From: Psococerastis gibbosa
Lineage: Eukaryota > Arthropoda > Insecta > Psocodea > Psocidae
Length of the DNA: 64,000 nucleotides
Direction of reading: 5' to 3'
Assembly: GCA_963971405.1 (NCBI GenBank)
Contig: OZ020492.1
Location: 4,526,001-4,590,000 of the forward strand
The notes beneath the pieces were generated by a model. The model was not told where the DNA came from and did no database searches. It saw only the letters and a program-made list of their open reading frames with translations. The translations under genes and the position numbers were made by a program. Within the stretch, counting starts at the first letter, position 1; each line of letters starts with the position of its first letter. Positions 22,171 through 33,364 of the stretch are shown in pieces.

Positions 22171-22930
22171 TGTATCTTCTACTAAAAATGTATGATCGTT
22201 ATTTTACAAGGAATTGACTTCACAAAAGAGGCATGGGCCTTCGATGCCCACGAGGCCCTTGCCTTTAATGACTATTAACACATTCAACAGGCAATGTAAG
22301 TCCAACTAACTCTTTGTTAAATAGTATTACACCATTGCCATTAACCTTTACAAATAGAATAGTTGAATAGCCCGGCGGAAAAGCTTCTTTTAGATCGAAT
22401 CTGGAACATAGACCTTCTGTCTCACAGCCCTGTTCTCAACCAACTTCCGGTGCCTGAGTTTTTCATTTATGAGAAACTCAATGCTTCCTCCCCCCCCCCC
22501 TAACTGGGGTGGATTCAAGAGGGGAATTTAATTGCTGTGTGTTCAGTATGGAGGATGGGGCAGGCATTGATAGAAACCTCTCCAAAAGTACTTACACACC
22601 TTCATCAATGAAAGGGTTAATGATGCTGGGGTTTGAGCTGATCAATTGAGTAAAGGGGTTAAGTGTGTATGAATGGACCTCATTCGAGGAAAGTGCTTGC
22701 GGCAAACCAATCAGCTCTAGTGGCAACCAATAAAAAAATTGGAAGGTCACGTGATTTCTCAATGCTGCATGCATAGTCGGCACTTTGGACTTCTATATTA
22801 GCGAGTTCCATATAGCAGAACTAGACCTTCAACTCAAGACTCAACGAGAAAGGGCCCAACCAACCCTAAGAAGTACTAAGAAGTACATTATTTTAAAAAC
22901 GTAAGCAGCTCCCGAATGAAACTTTTTTTG
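22171..22930. other. No recognisable gene
   Basis: A C run lies at about 22490-22500. No domain was found in the short frames. Confidence 0.4.
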
Positions 22931-22933
22931 GAG

Positions 22934-23100
22934 GTTAACTGCATACAATCAATTTCATGAATGCATCAGATTGTCCTGTTCAGTCACTCCACTAAGCAAC
23001 TTAATGCAAGCGTTGAGTTACGACGCATCTCCGATTGCATGGAATATAGAGACTCGCACTAGCACAAGCACGCTACCACCTAGCTACTACAGCCGAAAAC
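22934..23100 (-). mobile_element. tRNA-derived SINE2 copy
   Basis: On the minus strand the head has a TAGGTGGTAGC-type box A and a short-spaced GCGAGTCTC box B remnant, followed by TGTCGTAACTCAA-like and CATGAAATTGATTGTATGC sequences. Four other copies lie at 37133, 38362, 46928 and 54618, all in the same orientation. Confidence 0.65.
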
Positions 23101-23164
23101 CACCGAAAATAACTCATCTGATTATTTTGTGTATTTAAATTTTATCAACAGTAATTCTAACAGG

Positions 23165-23310
23165 GCCATTATGCAGGGTTCTGGACAATAACGACGGCGA
23201 TGAAGAATCCTTGCAGCAAGCCTGCAACAAGGCGACAAGGCGTCTCATAACGGAAATGTCACGAACGTGCGTTGGATGAGTAAGACTAAGTAAGTAAATT
23301 GTAACAAAAT
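23165..23310 (+). repeat. Possible LINE 3' end with (TAAG)n tail
   Basis: A short frame ends in RRLITEMSRTCVG, then a stop and TAAGTAAGTAA. The end at 24430-24548 has a comparable C-terminus and the same tail, suggesting a shared family. Confidence 0.4.
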
Positions 23311-23644
23311 TCCAGGTTACCTCCTTTTGTACTACGGAAGGTGCTGGAATTGCTTACCTGGAAAATAAAAATTAATAATTAAGTACGTTGGATCCTTAAT
23401 GATATTTATTAGGAGAATCCAGGAGGGCTGTGTACGTACGATATCCCCCTCTTAGGCCCCCAGTACACACGAACGGTTGTGTACGCTAGAAACTAAAACG
23501 GAACAAGAAAGTCGTTTAAAAAAACTTCCCATTTTGTATAGGTACCGACGCTAAACTGTTTTGACTTGGTAGTTAAGTATTTCCGCTAGAGAACAATGCT
23601 AAAGGAGGGCTTTGTACGACATCCCACATTTACAGAACTAAATT

Positions 23645-23924
23645 ACATTATAATGAGAGTTAACTTTGTAAAATATCACATAAAAATATATGAAACATAA
23701 AAATATCGTCATGACCGGTTTTGACAGATTGTCATTCTCAAGTGAGCAGATATTTATATTTATAACGTGACTTAATGTTTATAACTTGCAATTACTTGTT
23801 TTGATTTTAAGTTTTATCTGCTCACTTGAGAATGACAAACTGTCGAAACCGGTCTTGACGATATTTTTATGTTTTATATGTTTTTATGTGATATTTTACA
23901 AAGTTACCTCTCATTATAATGTGT
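23645..23924. mobile_element. MITE with ~125-bp inverted arms
   Basis: Both arms contain, in opposite directions, CATTATAATGAGAG, AAATATCACATAAAAA, ATAAAAATATCGTC, an ACCGGTTT-ACAG block and TGAGAATGAC/GTCATTCTCA. The loop is about 40 bp. Beyond the right arm GTGTTCAAAATATTACAAA recurs at 34612-34632, where only one end of a relative is left. Confidence 0.8.
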
Positions 23925-24429
23925 TCAAAATATTACAAAGTTACAACGGATACATTTTATATATAGAACTAAAGACCCGGGAGAGACGGTACACACTGAC
24001 GATTCGGCACGTGCGAGTTGCGGACGTTCCTTCCGTGTAGGAAATGGGCTTGGTGAATGGTTGGTGCAAAATCACAGAGTCTGCTTCAGAACATATCAAT
24101 GGGAAAACTGTGCACTTTCATGTGGTAGGCTTCAATCCAGTCTCAAAATGACGTATTTTCGTGGTTGTCCAACTACCAATGTTCCACAACGGAAAAAAAC
24201 GCGCGCGGGCCAAATCGCCCGAGTGAATCATTCATCGATTTTTGGCGAAACTGCAAAACTGCTTCAGTGTTCCGTCCTTTTACTCCATAAATGATCAATT
24301 CGGTTAAATTCATTATCTGTTTAAACAAAAAATTGTAATCCCAAAAGTAACTAGTTTTGGGAGGGCAGCTCCCTCTTGGACACCCCCGGATGGACGCTAA
24401 ACACCTCGCGTCGTACCCGGCGATTGACC
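23925..24429. other. No recognisable gene
   Basis: Frames of 77 and 86 codons overlap here on opposite strands without a domain. Confidence 0.35.
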
Positions 24430-24548
24430 ACACGCCAACAAATGAAGACGATTTCGAAAAAATCGCACGTCGCTACTGGTCAGCGCGTCACCAAATGGTC
24501 GACATGCCAAGGGTGGGCGTTGGATAGGATAAGTAAGTAAGTAAGCTT
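24430..24548 (+). repeat. Possible LINE 3' end with (TAAG)n tail
   Basis: A frame without stops ends in ARHQMVDMPRVGVG at 24526, then the tail TAAGTAAGTAAGTAAG follows. It resembles 23165-23310 at the protein C-terminus. Confidence 0.4.
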
Positions 24549-24592
24549 GACCCCCTCCTAAATTGAGTGCTGGATCCGCCCCCAGTTAGGTT
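24549..24592. repeat. Single hAT-type MITE end
   Basis: CCCCCTCCTAAATTGAGTGC followed by TGGATCCGCCCCCAG is one inverted terminus like those of the GGCGGATCC MITE family. The other end is not visible. Confidence 0.45.
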
Positions 24593-25230
24593 TATATGAC
24601 AAACGCAAAACGCTAAAAACTACAAAATAAAACCTCAGTATAGTATAGTGGAAATCTCAAGTATTGTGAATGAAAAAATCTAATGTGGTGCTCTTGAGTT
24701 ACAAGTTGAAAACTTTTCCATCTATATTCTAAGGTGTTTTTTTTTTGGACACAAGACACAAGTTTCCTGAAATATTTTTCCATTTGGCAGAGTGCGTAAA
24801 GTTTTGGTTAATGTTAAAGTTGTGTAGGGGCCCAACGACCTCCCAGGAGCCTTAAAGCCGAGCTACATGAAAATATATTGGTACGAGGCTTTTACAATGC
24901 GTATAAAAGGCTCAATCTCCCAAGAATTTCTCATAGTTGACTTATAGCGTCGTTCAGTTTGCTGGAAATTTATTACATTCGCGTCTTCTTTTCCCCAGCA
25001 AATGTGGATTACACGAACATAAAGATTTTCAATCATCACTTAGAATTCGGATAAGAGAGTGAAAATGTTTATGGTTTAGAATAGCAAGGGGGATTGTATA
25101 TGCGTTGTGATTTTAAGACGATTCTAGTTGATTTGCAAATTCTGCGAAGCCCCTTCTATAGTAGTAGTCAGTAATAGTCTACTTACAATATGTTTTTTTG
25201 TCCTTAAAGACAGATACTCTTTGCTAAATA
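24593..25230. other. No recognisable feature
   Basis: Nothing could be placed. Confidence 0.4.
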
Positions 25231-25232
25231 AA

Positions 25233-25385
25233 TAATAACTTTTGTTCTATTTTACTAACATATAAGCCAACCTAGTGGAGTTAGGGCTACAAAACCCACT
25301 CTCAAATTCAACTAGGAAGCCAGAGCCGGCTTTACTTGTCCCCTGAAAAAACATGGCTTGAAAATGCAGCAAGTAAAATGTGACT
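25233..25385 (-). mobile_element. SINE1 copy, 5'-truncated and diverged
   Basis: GCCAACCTAGTGGAGTTAGGGCT, ACTCAACTAGGAAGCC-like and GGCTTTACTTGTCCCCTG correspond to the SINE1 body read backwards; the tRNA-like head is absent. Confidence 0.75.
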
Positions 25386-25601
25386 TCTTTATCCTAGCCT
25401 TTATTGTAGACTAATCATTGAAGAAGAAGGTTTTTTCCACAAATTACACACGTTCATGTTCTTCGAATTAACGAACCAGCCGGGCTCGAGGGCGAAGTGA
25501 AGGAACCACGCATTATACCTAGGTAAATTGACACCTCACCCCTTCCAAGCGCAGTCTTCGCCAATTTCTCTTAGAAGACGGGTACACGTAAGCCTTTTGT
25601 G
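25386..25601. other. No recognisable feature
   Basis: Nothing could be placed. Confidence 0.35.
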
Positions 25602-25609
25602 GTTCAGGC

Positions 25610-25918
25610 CAGTGGCGTAGCCAAGGGGGGGGGGGGGTCAGCGGGGTCCGAACCCCCCAAAATTAATCAAAATAGCAATTTTTTTTTAGATATTTATAAA
25701 AAAAATATCGGTCCCCTTTTTCTAGTTTTGTTAATAAAGTTATCGTCTGCAATATCTAAATTTTTTGCCAACAAACTATTTCAGGCCTATCTTTAAAAAA
25801 CAATCCCCGGGGGGGGGGGTGGCGCCAAATGAAACACCATTTGAAAAAAGCGGGCAAACTTTATGAGAACTGGACCCCCCCCCCCCAAAAAAAAAAAAAA
25901 AATCTGGCTACGCCACTG
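25610..25918. mobile_element. hAT-type MITE (CAGTGGCGTAGCCA termini)
   Basis: Inverted ends CAGTGGCGTAGCCA and TGGCTACGCCACTG. The identical 8-bp GTTCAGGC flanks it at 25602-25609 and 25919-25926. The interior has G and C runs near both ends. A solitary similar terminus occurs at 42833. Confidence 0.9.
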
Positions 25919-25926
25919 GTTCAGGC

Positions 25927-26258
25927 GGATCTTTTTCAATATTTTAGCTACGGGTAAAAGCGTGTTCCCCCCTTATTCTCTATGTGCATGTAAAAGGCAT
26001 TTTTATCGGTTGAAATTACCGTAGAATACGTAAAAGCTTATATAAAGAACTCCCAATGAATATTCCGGTAAAGATCTGCTTGTAAGTTTCGCACAAGAAG
26101 CTAGAATTCTTTTCCTTCGCAGGGCATGAAGCGAAAATTAGCTTAGGCAAGAAAAATCAACCCCCCCCCCCCTGAAAGTCAATGCAAGACGTTGTTGGCA
26201 TTTCTCCAATGCAAGATATATTTCCTTGTCTTGCGCGAGCAATTAATTGCTTCATGTT
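25927..26258. other. No recognisable feature
   Basis: A C run near 26160-26172 may be a remnant of a MITE end. Nothing else was found. Confidence 0.4.
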
Positions 26259-26460
26259 GACACCCAGGATATGCAGGTACGGTGGTCCGGATGTTCACCC
26301 AAAGGTTTCTCGGTTTGAATCTCACAAGTGCTAAATTTTCTGGCCATACATTGGAGGGCATGTAAAGCAGGGATTCCTGGATCTTATTAGTTAAGGGCTT
26401 TATTGCCCTAACTCCGCTAGGGTGCCTTAGTCATAGAACAAAAAGGCCATTATTTATTAT
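26259..26460 (+). mobile_element. SINE1 copy, diverged
   Basis: Head GGATATGCAGGTACGGTGG, box-B-like GGTTTGAATCTC, body TTGGAGGGCATGTAAAGCAGG and tail AAAAAGGCCATTATTTATTAT. Confidence 0.85.
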
Positions 26461-27124
26461 GGAAGCGGCGTGCAAGTGTATAGCAAACCACAGCGGAATT
26501 GAAGTGTTTCAAAAAGGGAATCAGAGTTTAAACTTCAAAGTTCCGAGTGAAATTTCGAAGGAAGACTTATTAATTAAGTAGCTAACAATACTTGTTGCAA
26601 GTTCATTAAAAGAGGTGGAAGTGCGAAGTAAAGGAAACCCCATGGAAGTTTTGCCCCGCTCTTCTTAACAGGTTAATACGAGACTGTTTAAATTGCATTT
26701 ACATGAATAAGCATTAACAGATTTAGCTAAAACTTTACACAAACTTGGAACTAATTAACCCCCAGTTATGGGCTGGAATTAGATGGGCTTGTAACAGATT
26801 TCGAGGGTTTCAAATAAGGCAGTGTGAAGAGTAACAGTGTATGAAGAGCTATCACAGGAGTTAACAAGTTTGCACATAATTAAATTTATATCAGTTTCCT
26901 GAGATGTTAATACAACAATGTATAAAGCCAAAGTAGTAGTTATACTGTTAATTCTAGGTGAACAAGTTTAACCTAGTTGGGTATTAATTAATTAATCGCA
27001 AGTAGCAACGATCTCTCTCCGTGTTATTATTTATCCATACACCTGGTTATCACAGATAAATCATTATTCCTTGCAATTCCAGGGAAATTCGTTGCACAAA
27101 CACAATAATTTGCCAAACTTCCTA
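26461..27124. other. No recognisable feature
   Basis: Nothing could be placed. Confidence 0.4.
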
Positions 27125-27320
27125 CTCCGGATATATATTATGGCATAAGGAATGCTTTATGAAGAGCAAATATAGAATTCGATAGATTTACACCTTTTGC
27201 GGTCCCAACTCCAAAAACACCAAGAAAGAGGCCTTTACAAAATATCTGTCTGTAGATCTGTCTGTTCTTCGAATTGTCAGCAAACTAATCGATGAATTTT
27301 GTTTTCATTTGGCACGTAAA
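27125..27320 (+). repeat. Family E foldback arm (partial)
   Basis: GGAATGCTTTATGAAGAGC, CACCTTTTGCGGTCCC and CTGTCTGTTCTTCGAATTG-type segments follow the family E left-arm order with strong divergence. Confidence 0.45.
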
Positions 27321-27999
27321 TTAATAAATATGAATAAATAAATAAATCGTATATTTTGTAAGAATTTATCAATGTACATATGAATTCAGTGGAATCTCAC
27401 AACGAAATAAACTATTTCGAGCAGAAGACTAGAAGGTATTCATAGCTTTACGTAGGTACGCTACGTAGGTGCATTAAAGTTTTCTTTTGTTTTTTTCTTA
27501 ACACTATACAAGAGGGGTTGGTTTTGCCACTTTGTGAAAAGACAGGAAAAATAAAAATATACAAATTTTGTTATGCAGAGGGTACTCTGGCGAGAAATAG
27601 GATAGTCGAAACAGCTTTTTTTAAAAAGAGCTTCCCTTCTACGTAAATCCGCTGCATAAAAATGCTGTGTTTGTCTAAGACAATTAGCATTAAACAAGAA
27701 GACTTTCTTATTTATTTTTCTTGCTTTAGTAAATGTTTGCAGTATAAGGAGTTTGCAATTACATTTTTTTTAACGTAATTGTTTAAGCTTTTCAGTGATT
27801 TTGCCACGGTCTGCTTCTGCTCTACCAACGATGCGACGGTGAAAGAATTTGAAAAGCGTAGGATAAACGTTTTTAATGCGCGTTTTGGAGATTTTGAATG
27901 AAATTACGCTGAGTTGTTACCTTATTTGACAAGCCTGGCAAGCCTAGATTTTGTTTATGGGAAATCAGCTGACTCACCCGACCTTGTTAAGTCACGCTC
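27321..27999. other. No recognisable gene
   Basis: A 78-codon minus frame (27461-27697) has no domain. Confidence 0.4.
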
Positions 28000-28004
28000 G
28001 CGCC

Positions 28005-28160
28005 TGTTGCGTTGTGAGAATTGTAAGCATGTCTAAGCTTGTCCATTTGTCACTGTACCCGGTGCGGGTTGACATTGTGGACTTGTCTCAGTTTGCTACG
28101 GACCAAAATTCATACTCAAAACAACACCAATTATGTAAAAAAATGGATGCCATTGGCCAT
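28005..28160 (+). repeat. Family B repeat, degenerate copy
   Basis: GTCTAAGCTTGTCCATTTGTC, CCCGGTGCGGGTTGACATTG and ACCAAAATTCATAC match family B order. Confidence 0.5.
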
Positions 28161-28880
28161 TAAAGTATAAGTAAATAAATATAATAAATTAATATTATAC
28201 TGCACAACAGATGCATTCAAATCCGTAAATGATATGTGCTCACAAAATAATAATTGGAAATTTAGTCACAATTTGAATATTGGCGCCTAACCTGTGACTG
28301 GCGACTCGTGCGCCACCTATGAAAAACTATCATCTACTTTCAAGTCCACACAAATCTGTCTCTGTACATCTGCAACCAAAAGTTACCAGTACTTTATAAT
28401 CTTTATAAAATCTTTTACCCTTATCATATTATTTAATCCTCAACTGCTTCTGCATAGCTACTTTAGATGCAAGAATCTATCTCAAGAAAGGTGATCTTCC
28501 ATACCGAGCTCGGAAAAGGTTGAAAACCACAACAAGTAAGAAAACAACTAAATATCAGTAAGTAAAACAACCCTAAGTATACTAATTAAATATCTAAAAT
28601 TAATAAATTAAAAAAATAATCTAGGGAGGCTGCTCATGAAGTGTTAGCGGTCCCCGATCGTCGATAGTAGGTCTTCGTCCATAAAGAGCCCATTTAATAC
28701 TACTACTACTAAGGTATGAACAAGTTTTTTTATGTTATGGCAGGCTTTTGGTAGTCTCAGCTCGCCTAAACACGGTCACTGATCATAGGGGCACAGGATG
28801 CACAATTGCACATTGTTCAATAAGTTCAATTAGCTCTCTAGACATGTTGCAGTACATCAAGAGTGAATATGAGGCATTGA
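28161..28880. other. No gene; family B 3' scrap
   Basis: GTAGGTCTTCGTCCATAAAGAGCC near 28666-28692 matches the family B end. Nothing else could be placed. Confidence 0.4.
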
Positions 28881-29285
28881 GTCAGGACATGTAGAGTAGT
28901 GGAACGGACTCTGATTTTCCCCCGAAAGCTTGTTGGTTTGAGACCTACACTAGTTGAATTTTATGGCCATGCCTTGGAGGGCATGTAAATCAGGCGGTTC
29001 CGGTTATACTTAATTTTTATTTAATTATCAAAGCAAGTTATTAAACTACTTCGATTACTTTATGCATAATATAAGTCAGAACATGTAGAGTAGTGGTACA
29101 GACTCCGACTTTCACCCGAAAGGTTGTTGGTTCGAGTCCCACACTTGTTATATTATCTGGCCGTGCTTCGGAGGGCATGTAAAGCAGACGGTCCCGGGCT
29201 TTCCTAGTTGAGTGTAAGAGAGGGCTTTATAGCTCTAATTCCGCTAGCTTGGCTTTGTAATAGAATAAAAGGCCATTATTTATTG
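28881..29285 (+). mobile_element. SINE1 copy split by a transferred MITE-SINE block
   Basis: The 5' half (28881-29003) ends at GGCGGTTCCGG. A 224-bp block (29004-29227) follows, identical to 13494-13717: part of the TTAA MITE plus most of a SINE1. The SINE 3' end (TATAGCTCTAATTCCGC..., tail GCCATTATTTATTG) follows and differs from that at 13.7 kb, so it probably belongs to the recipient SINE. Confidence 0.9.
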
Positions 29286-29884
29286 AGTATCTCCAAACAA
29301 TGCAGGATATAATTGGCAAATTGTCCATTAACCAACTGCTGTAAACAATGTGCGACATGAACGATAACAATTAGCAAGTTTCTATCTCTATTTGCCATTT
29401 GAAAGCTAGACTGTCATACACTTTATCGTCCATAATTCGTACGCACCCTCAGATTATGAAATTGAACGAATTATAATTGCAAAAGTATTCATAAAGCCGT
29501 CTCTATTTACCGTGTGAACGAAAGAGGAAGTTAGCATTAAAGTTGATGATTAGTTTTTTTTTTCAAAGTAAAATTCGCGGGGAGAAAAATGTTTATTCTA
29601 ATTAAAAGTTGTAAACTTTCCATGTTGAGAATTTATAATACCACCGCTGCATCATTGTGTATTATAAATACGCAACAGTAGAACATTTATATATTATGTA
29701 GCCTGTTGTTTTAACTCGCTTAATACTCTTCAATGATTTAACATTTTTTCAACTTTTCATTTTAATTTTCATTTTCAGCACACTAGTTAAAATTAAAATT
29801 GAAAGTTGTGCGGCTGGATGACAATATTAATTTTAATTGTAAATGTTAAAGTTGAAACTTAAACTCGTATCTATGTACTCGGTT
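29286..29884. other. No recognisable feature
   Basis: AT-rich sequence with small self-complementary stretches near 29755-29850. Nothing could be placed. Confidence 0.4.
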
Positions 29885-29885
29885 T

Positions 29886-30050
29886 GTCTCAAATGTAAGC
29901 TTGTCTCACCTTGTCCATTATCGCTTGTAGCCAGTGTAGGTTGACATCGAGGACGCATAACAGTTAGCAGATGGCCAAAAATGCATGCGGAAACAATAAA
30001 AAATAATGTCCGAAATCCATTGGGTCCATAAAAAGTTGCCCAAGACATTA
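29886..30050 (+). repeat. Family B repeat, partial copy
   Basis: TTGTCCATTATCGCTTGTAGCC, GTAGGTTGACATCGAGGACGC and AATGTCCGAAATCCATTGGGTCC match, after which it joins CATAAAAAGTTGCC. Confidence 0.7.
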
Positions 30051-30119
30051 TTTTTTTTATAAGTTGAAACTTAACAACAACAAAAACGCCGTGGCAGGAC
30101 AACAAAATGTGTGTGGGTC

Positions 30120-30260
30120 TAAAAAACTCGGTGGGGGGTAGTCTCTAATGACCACTGCCCTACTTCGAATGTTGTGGTCAGCATCCCTACTGGTGACAGT
30201 AATGTACCCAGCGGGGTTGGGTAGACCCAGGTCCGGACTCGCATGTGTAAGTAAAGTAAA
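30120..30260 (+). repeat. Short repeat H, low-copy
   Basis: CAGCATCCCTACTGGTGACAG and AATGTACCCAGCGGGGTTGGG resemble 46160-46210 and, more weakly, 60705-60740. The class is unknown. An (AT)n run follows at 30275-30292. Confidence 0.35.
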
Positions 30261-30530
30261 AGTATGTAAGTGTATATATATATATATATATAATTGAACA
30301 ATCAATAAAAATCGAAGCATAAATCCCCAGCACTATCTAGAAAAATGACTTGTCACGCTGGGGTCAGATGTTAAGTACAATACATATTTTTTTTTTAAAG
30401 TCATGCTTTCGCCTGTTTCATTACGTCAATGGTTTGTCTCAGCTCGTCCATTATCGCTTGTAGATTGACATCCAGAACGAATACCAGTTACCTAATGGCC
30501 AAAATTTCATACGGAAACAATACAAATAAT

Positions 30531-30747
30531 GTCAGGATATGTAGCGTAGTGGTACGGACTCAGGCTTTCAAAGGTTGTTGGTTCGAGTCCCTCACTGGCT
30601 ACATTTTCTGGCCATACTTCGGAGGGCATGTAAAGCAGGCGGTCTCGGGTCATCCTAGTTGAGTGTAAGAGAAGGCTTTATAGCCCAAACTCCGGTAGGT
30701 TGGCTTAGTAATAGAAACAATAAAAAGTCCTTATTTATTTATTTATA
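30531..30747 (+). mobile_element. SINE1 copy nested in family B
   Basis: GTCAGGATATGTAGCGTAGTGG head, GGTTCGAGTCCC box B, full body and AAAAAGTCCTTATTTATTTA tail. The surrounding family B sequence is continuous across it. Confidence 0.95.
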
Positions 30748-30789
30748 ATATCCGAAATCCATGGGGTCGCTGGCATTGGACAAAGGGCC

Positions 30790-30973
30790 CAATGGCGGAT
30801 CGACGGGGGGGTCAGGGGGGTCATGACCCCCCGAAATGAGTAAATTCATAGTAGATTCATGAGATACCTAGTAAAAAAAATTTATAAAACTCAACTTTTC
30901 TACAAAAAAATTACCTTTTAAACTTACAAAAAACTTGTGACCCCCCTTAAGTTTTCGGCTGGATCCGCCCTTG
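30790..30973. mobile_element. hAT-type MITE (GGCGGATCC family) nested in family B
   Basis: Ends CAATGGCGGATC and GGATCCGCCCTTG. The flanks AAAGGGCC (30782-30789) and AAAGGACC (30974-30981) make an 8-bp duplication with one mismatch. The interior, including CTTACAAAAAACTTGTGACCC and GATACCTAGTAAAAAAA, matches the copies at 43191 and 58019. Confidence 0.9.
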
Positions 30974-31025
30974 AAAGGACCATAAGACATAAATAGGCCC
31001 AGGCCCAAAAAAAAAGTCCTTCAGG

Positions 31026-31950
31026 ACATTGCATAACTCACCTCTAATTGTCCTATAAAGGCTTTACGCCTTGTGATGTTAGCGGGCCTGCTAGTTATAT
31101 TATGGAAGAGTTGTACACCCAGTATATTACAGCCAGACTCGACTTCAGTTTACGGCCATTTTTTTTTTCATTTCTAGTTCAAGTTCTAATCTTTCATCAC
31201 ACTTGGTAAATCCCCCAGTTGTGTTGGGGTTGAATTTCCAATAGCGAAGAAATCACCACCTTTTCCATCGCACGAAATACAATTCCGCAAAACCGAGAGA
31301 TGGGACATTTTATATTCAATTCAATATGACACAAATACGATATGAAAACACTTCACCAATACCAATTGTATTTTTACGATTCTCTCAGCCATTCTGTCAA
31401 GATCAACCGATTACGAAAAGTTGTTCATGGGGAACTCAGAATAGGCGAAAAAAGAAAGAGTGAAATGCTATTGAGAAGAATCCATATAATTCCGATTTTC
31501 TATCGTCGTTGGGAAAGTTTCGGAATTTCATGAATATTCCAGTTGGCAGAGAACAGGATTATAAAACGGAAGATCGAGGTTCGAAACTCAACATAAACGA
31601 AACATTTTTCTGGGCCTGGGTTCCCCCAACCCTAATGATTATCTTACCGTAATCGGTAAGTGTAAAACTCTCAGTATTCCGCTTATGTAAGTTTTCGAAT
31701 AAACTAAGTGTTCCAAGAGCCATCAGTTGGGTAATAATTTCTTTTTGAATAACTTTTTTTATAGACTCAGGCCTACTTATCTTTTGGTCTAGATATTTAT
31801 TTTATAAATCATGTACATTGCGGCAGACAGCATCTTGGTTTGGCAAGTCAAAATCATGTGTATCTAAACGTGTCCCCCCTCCCCCCTATAATGTATTAAA
31901 ATAAAATAGACCTTCTTAGTCGCCGACAGTTGTTGGTGGTAAGTGCATAC
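31026..31950. other. No recognisable gene
   Basis: A 63-codon frame at 31342-31533 has no domain. Confidence 0.4.
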
Positions 31951-31954
31951 GATA

Positions 31955-32725
31955 TCTTCAATCGTCAATCAATCAAATTTTAATATATCCCAAATACAGT
32001 ATGGTATACAGTTATAGGATTTAAAAAACATTTCCCTATGGGCTAGGTCCGTTCTAGGGTGGATATATATTATATTTTCTAAAATAATTATGTTAACAAT
32101 CCCGCGATGGCATTCGTTACAGTGTATATTTTGTGAGTGTAGTAGTGTGTGTGTGTTTTGTGTTCATGTGTTGTTTGTGGTGTATTAATGTGTACTTTTT
32201 AGTTTTTGTTTATTATTATGCAATTTCTAAATCAGTAAGCCAATTTTTGACCTTTTTCCTAAAAGGGTGGTAGTTTGTTGTTTTTTGTAGATTTATTGTA
32301 TGTTGCTTTTCATCCAGGTTTTAATTTTTTCCACATCTTCGTTTGCTTGTTTGTATAATTCGGTTCTGGTATTAGCGATATGTATTTGTTTTGTATCATC
32401 TGCAAAAGCGCTAATTTCACCGTTGAATGGTTGGTTTAGTAAGTCATTTAGATAAACTTTAAAAAGCACTGGAGCTAAAATTGTGCCTTGGGGAAGGCCT
32501 ATTGTAATCTTTCCTATATCGCTATTTGTTTCGTCAATTTTTGTTGTCTGAATTCTGTTTGTTAGATAGCTTTGTATTAGATCTCCCCCTATTCCTCCAA
32601 TACCGATTTTCTCTAGTTTTATCATTAAAATGTTGTGAGGGATTGTGTCGAAGCATTTTTTTTAAATCTAGGAATGTTGCCAGACAGTGTTCATCTTCAT
32701 CGTTACACAAACCCCCTCTAAACAA
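31955..32725 (-). pseudogene. CR1/Jockey-like LINE: RT core and 3' end
   Basis: On the minus strand 32725-32640 encodes an LATFLDLKK segment. After a one-base shift, 32625-32293 encodes a long RT stretch: the SYLTNRIQ block, the IGLPQGTILAPVLF block and the catalytic AFADDT motif. The shift splits the usual LDLKKxFDTI motif. About 300 bp of noncoding 3' part ends in (GATT)n near 31963-31975. Endonuclease and the N-terminal RT are missing; another family B copy begins just beyond the broken 5' edge. Confidence 0.85.
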
Positions 32726-32764
32726 TACTGCGACATTTCAGACAAGAAAGGGGAGCAGATATTG

Positions 32765-32906
32765 TCCAATGCCAACGACCCCATGGATTTTGGACATTAT
32801 TTGTATTTTTTCTGTGTGAACTTTTGGCCATTGGCAAATTGGTATACGTTCTCGATGTCAACCTACACCGGCTACAAGCGATAATGGACAAGCTGAGACA
32901 AGCTGC
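32765..32906 (-). repeat. Family B repeat copy
   Basis: AATGCCAACGACCCCATGGATT, TTTTGGCCATTGGCAAATTGG and TCGATGTCAACCTACACCGG match in reverse orientation. Confidence 0.75.
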
Positions 32907-33364
32907 GGATCCATCCATGGTATTCAAAATACATTAGCTTCACAGTGAAGCATTATTGCGAAATGTAATATATATCGCAGAACTCGTCTACACGGTGCCT
33001 GTATTGCTATTCAATTAATAATTAAATATCGAATGTATCCAACCATATCCAAACAGCATTGTTGAATAAATGTTAACCTTTGAATACGTACTAAACGATA
33101 AATAGCCTCAAGTCCCTTTTCATTCGTGAAAAGTCATTAAAATTCCAGGAACTTGAATTAAACATGCTGAAGTTAATAGGACAAATCGTGTAGGTTCAAT
33201 TGATTTTCAGCTCATCAAATATACGGTCTCGATCGATGAAATAATCTCTAGAATGGATATGTTTGATTTGAAATCAATCAATATGACTAAAAACAACTAG
33301 TTTAATTACTGCTCCCATGAAATTGCACACCAATATTCCACTCTCAGTCGTAATATATACAGTA
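32907..33364. other. No recognisable feature
   Basis: Nothing could be placed. Confidence 0.4.

Larger units (their letters stand above)
30402..31025 (+). repeat. Family B repeat carrying two nested insertions
   Basis: The family B sequence runs 30402-30530, resumes at 30748-30789 after a SINE1, and again at 30974-31025 (AAAAAGTCCTTC end) after a hAT-type MITE. This orders the insertions: family B first, then SINE1 and the MITE independently. Confidence 0.85.
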
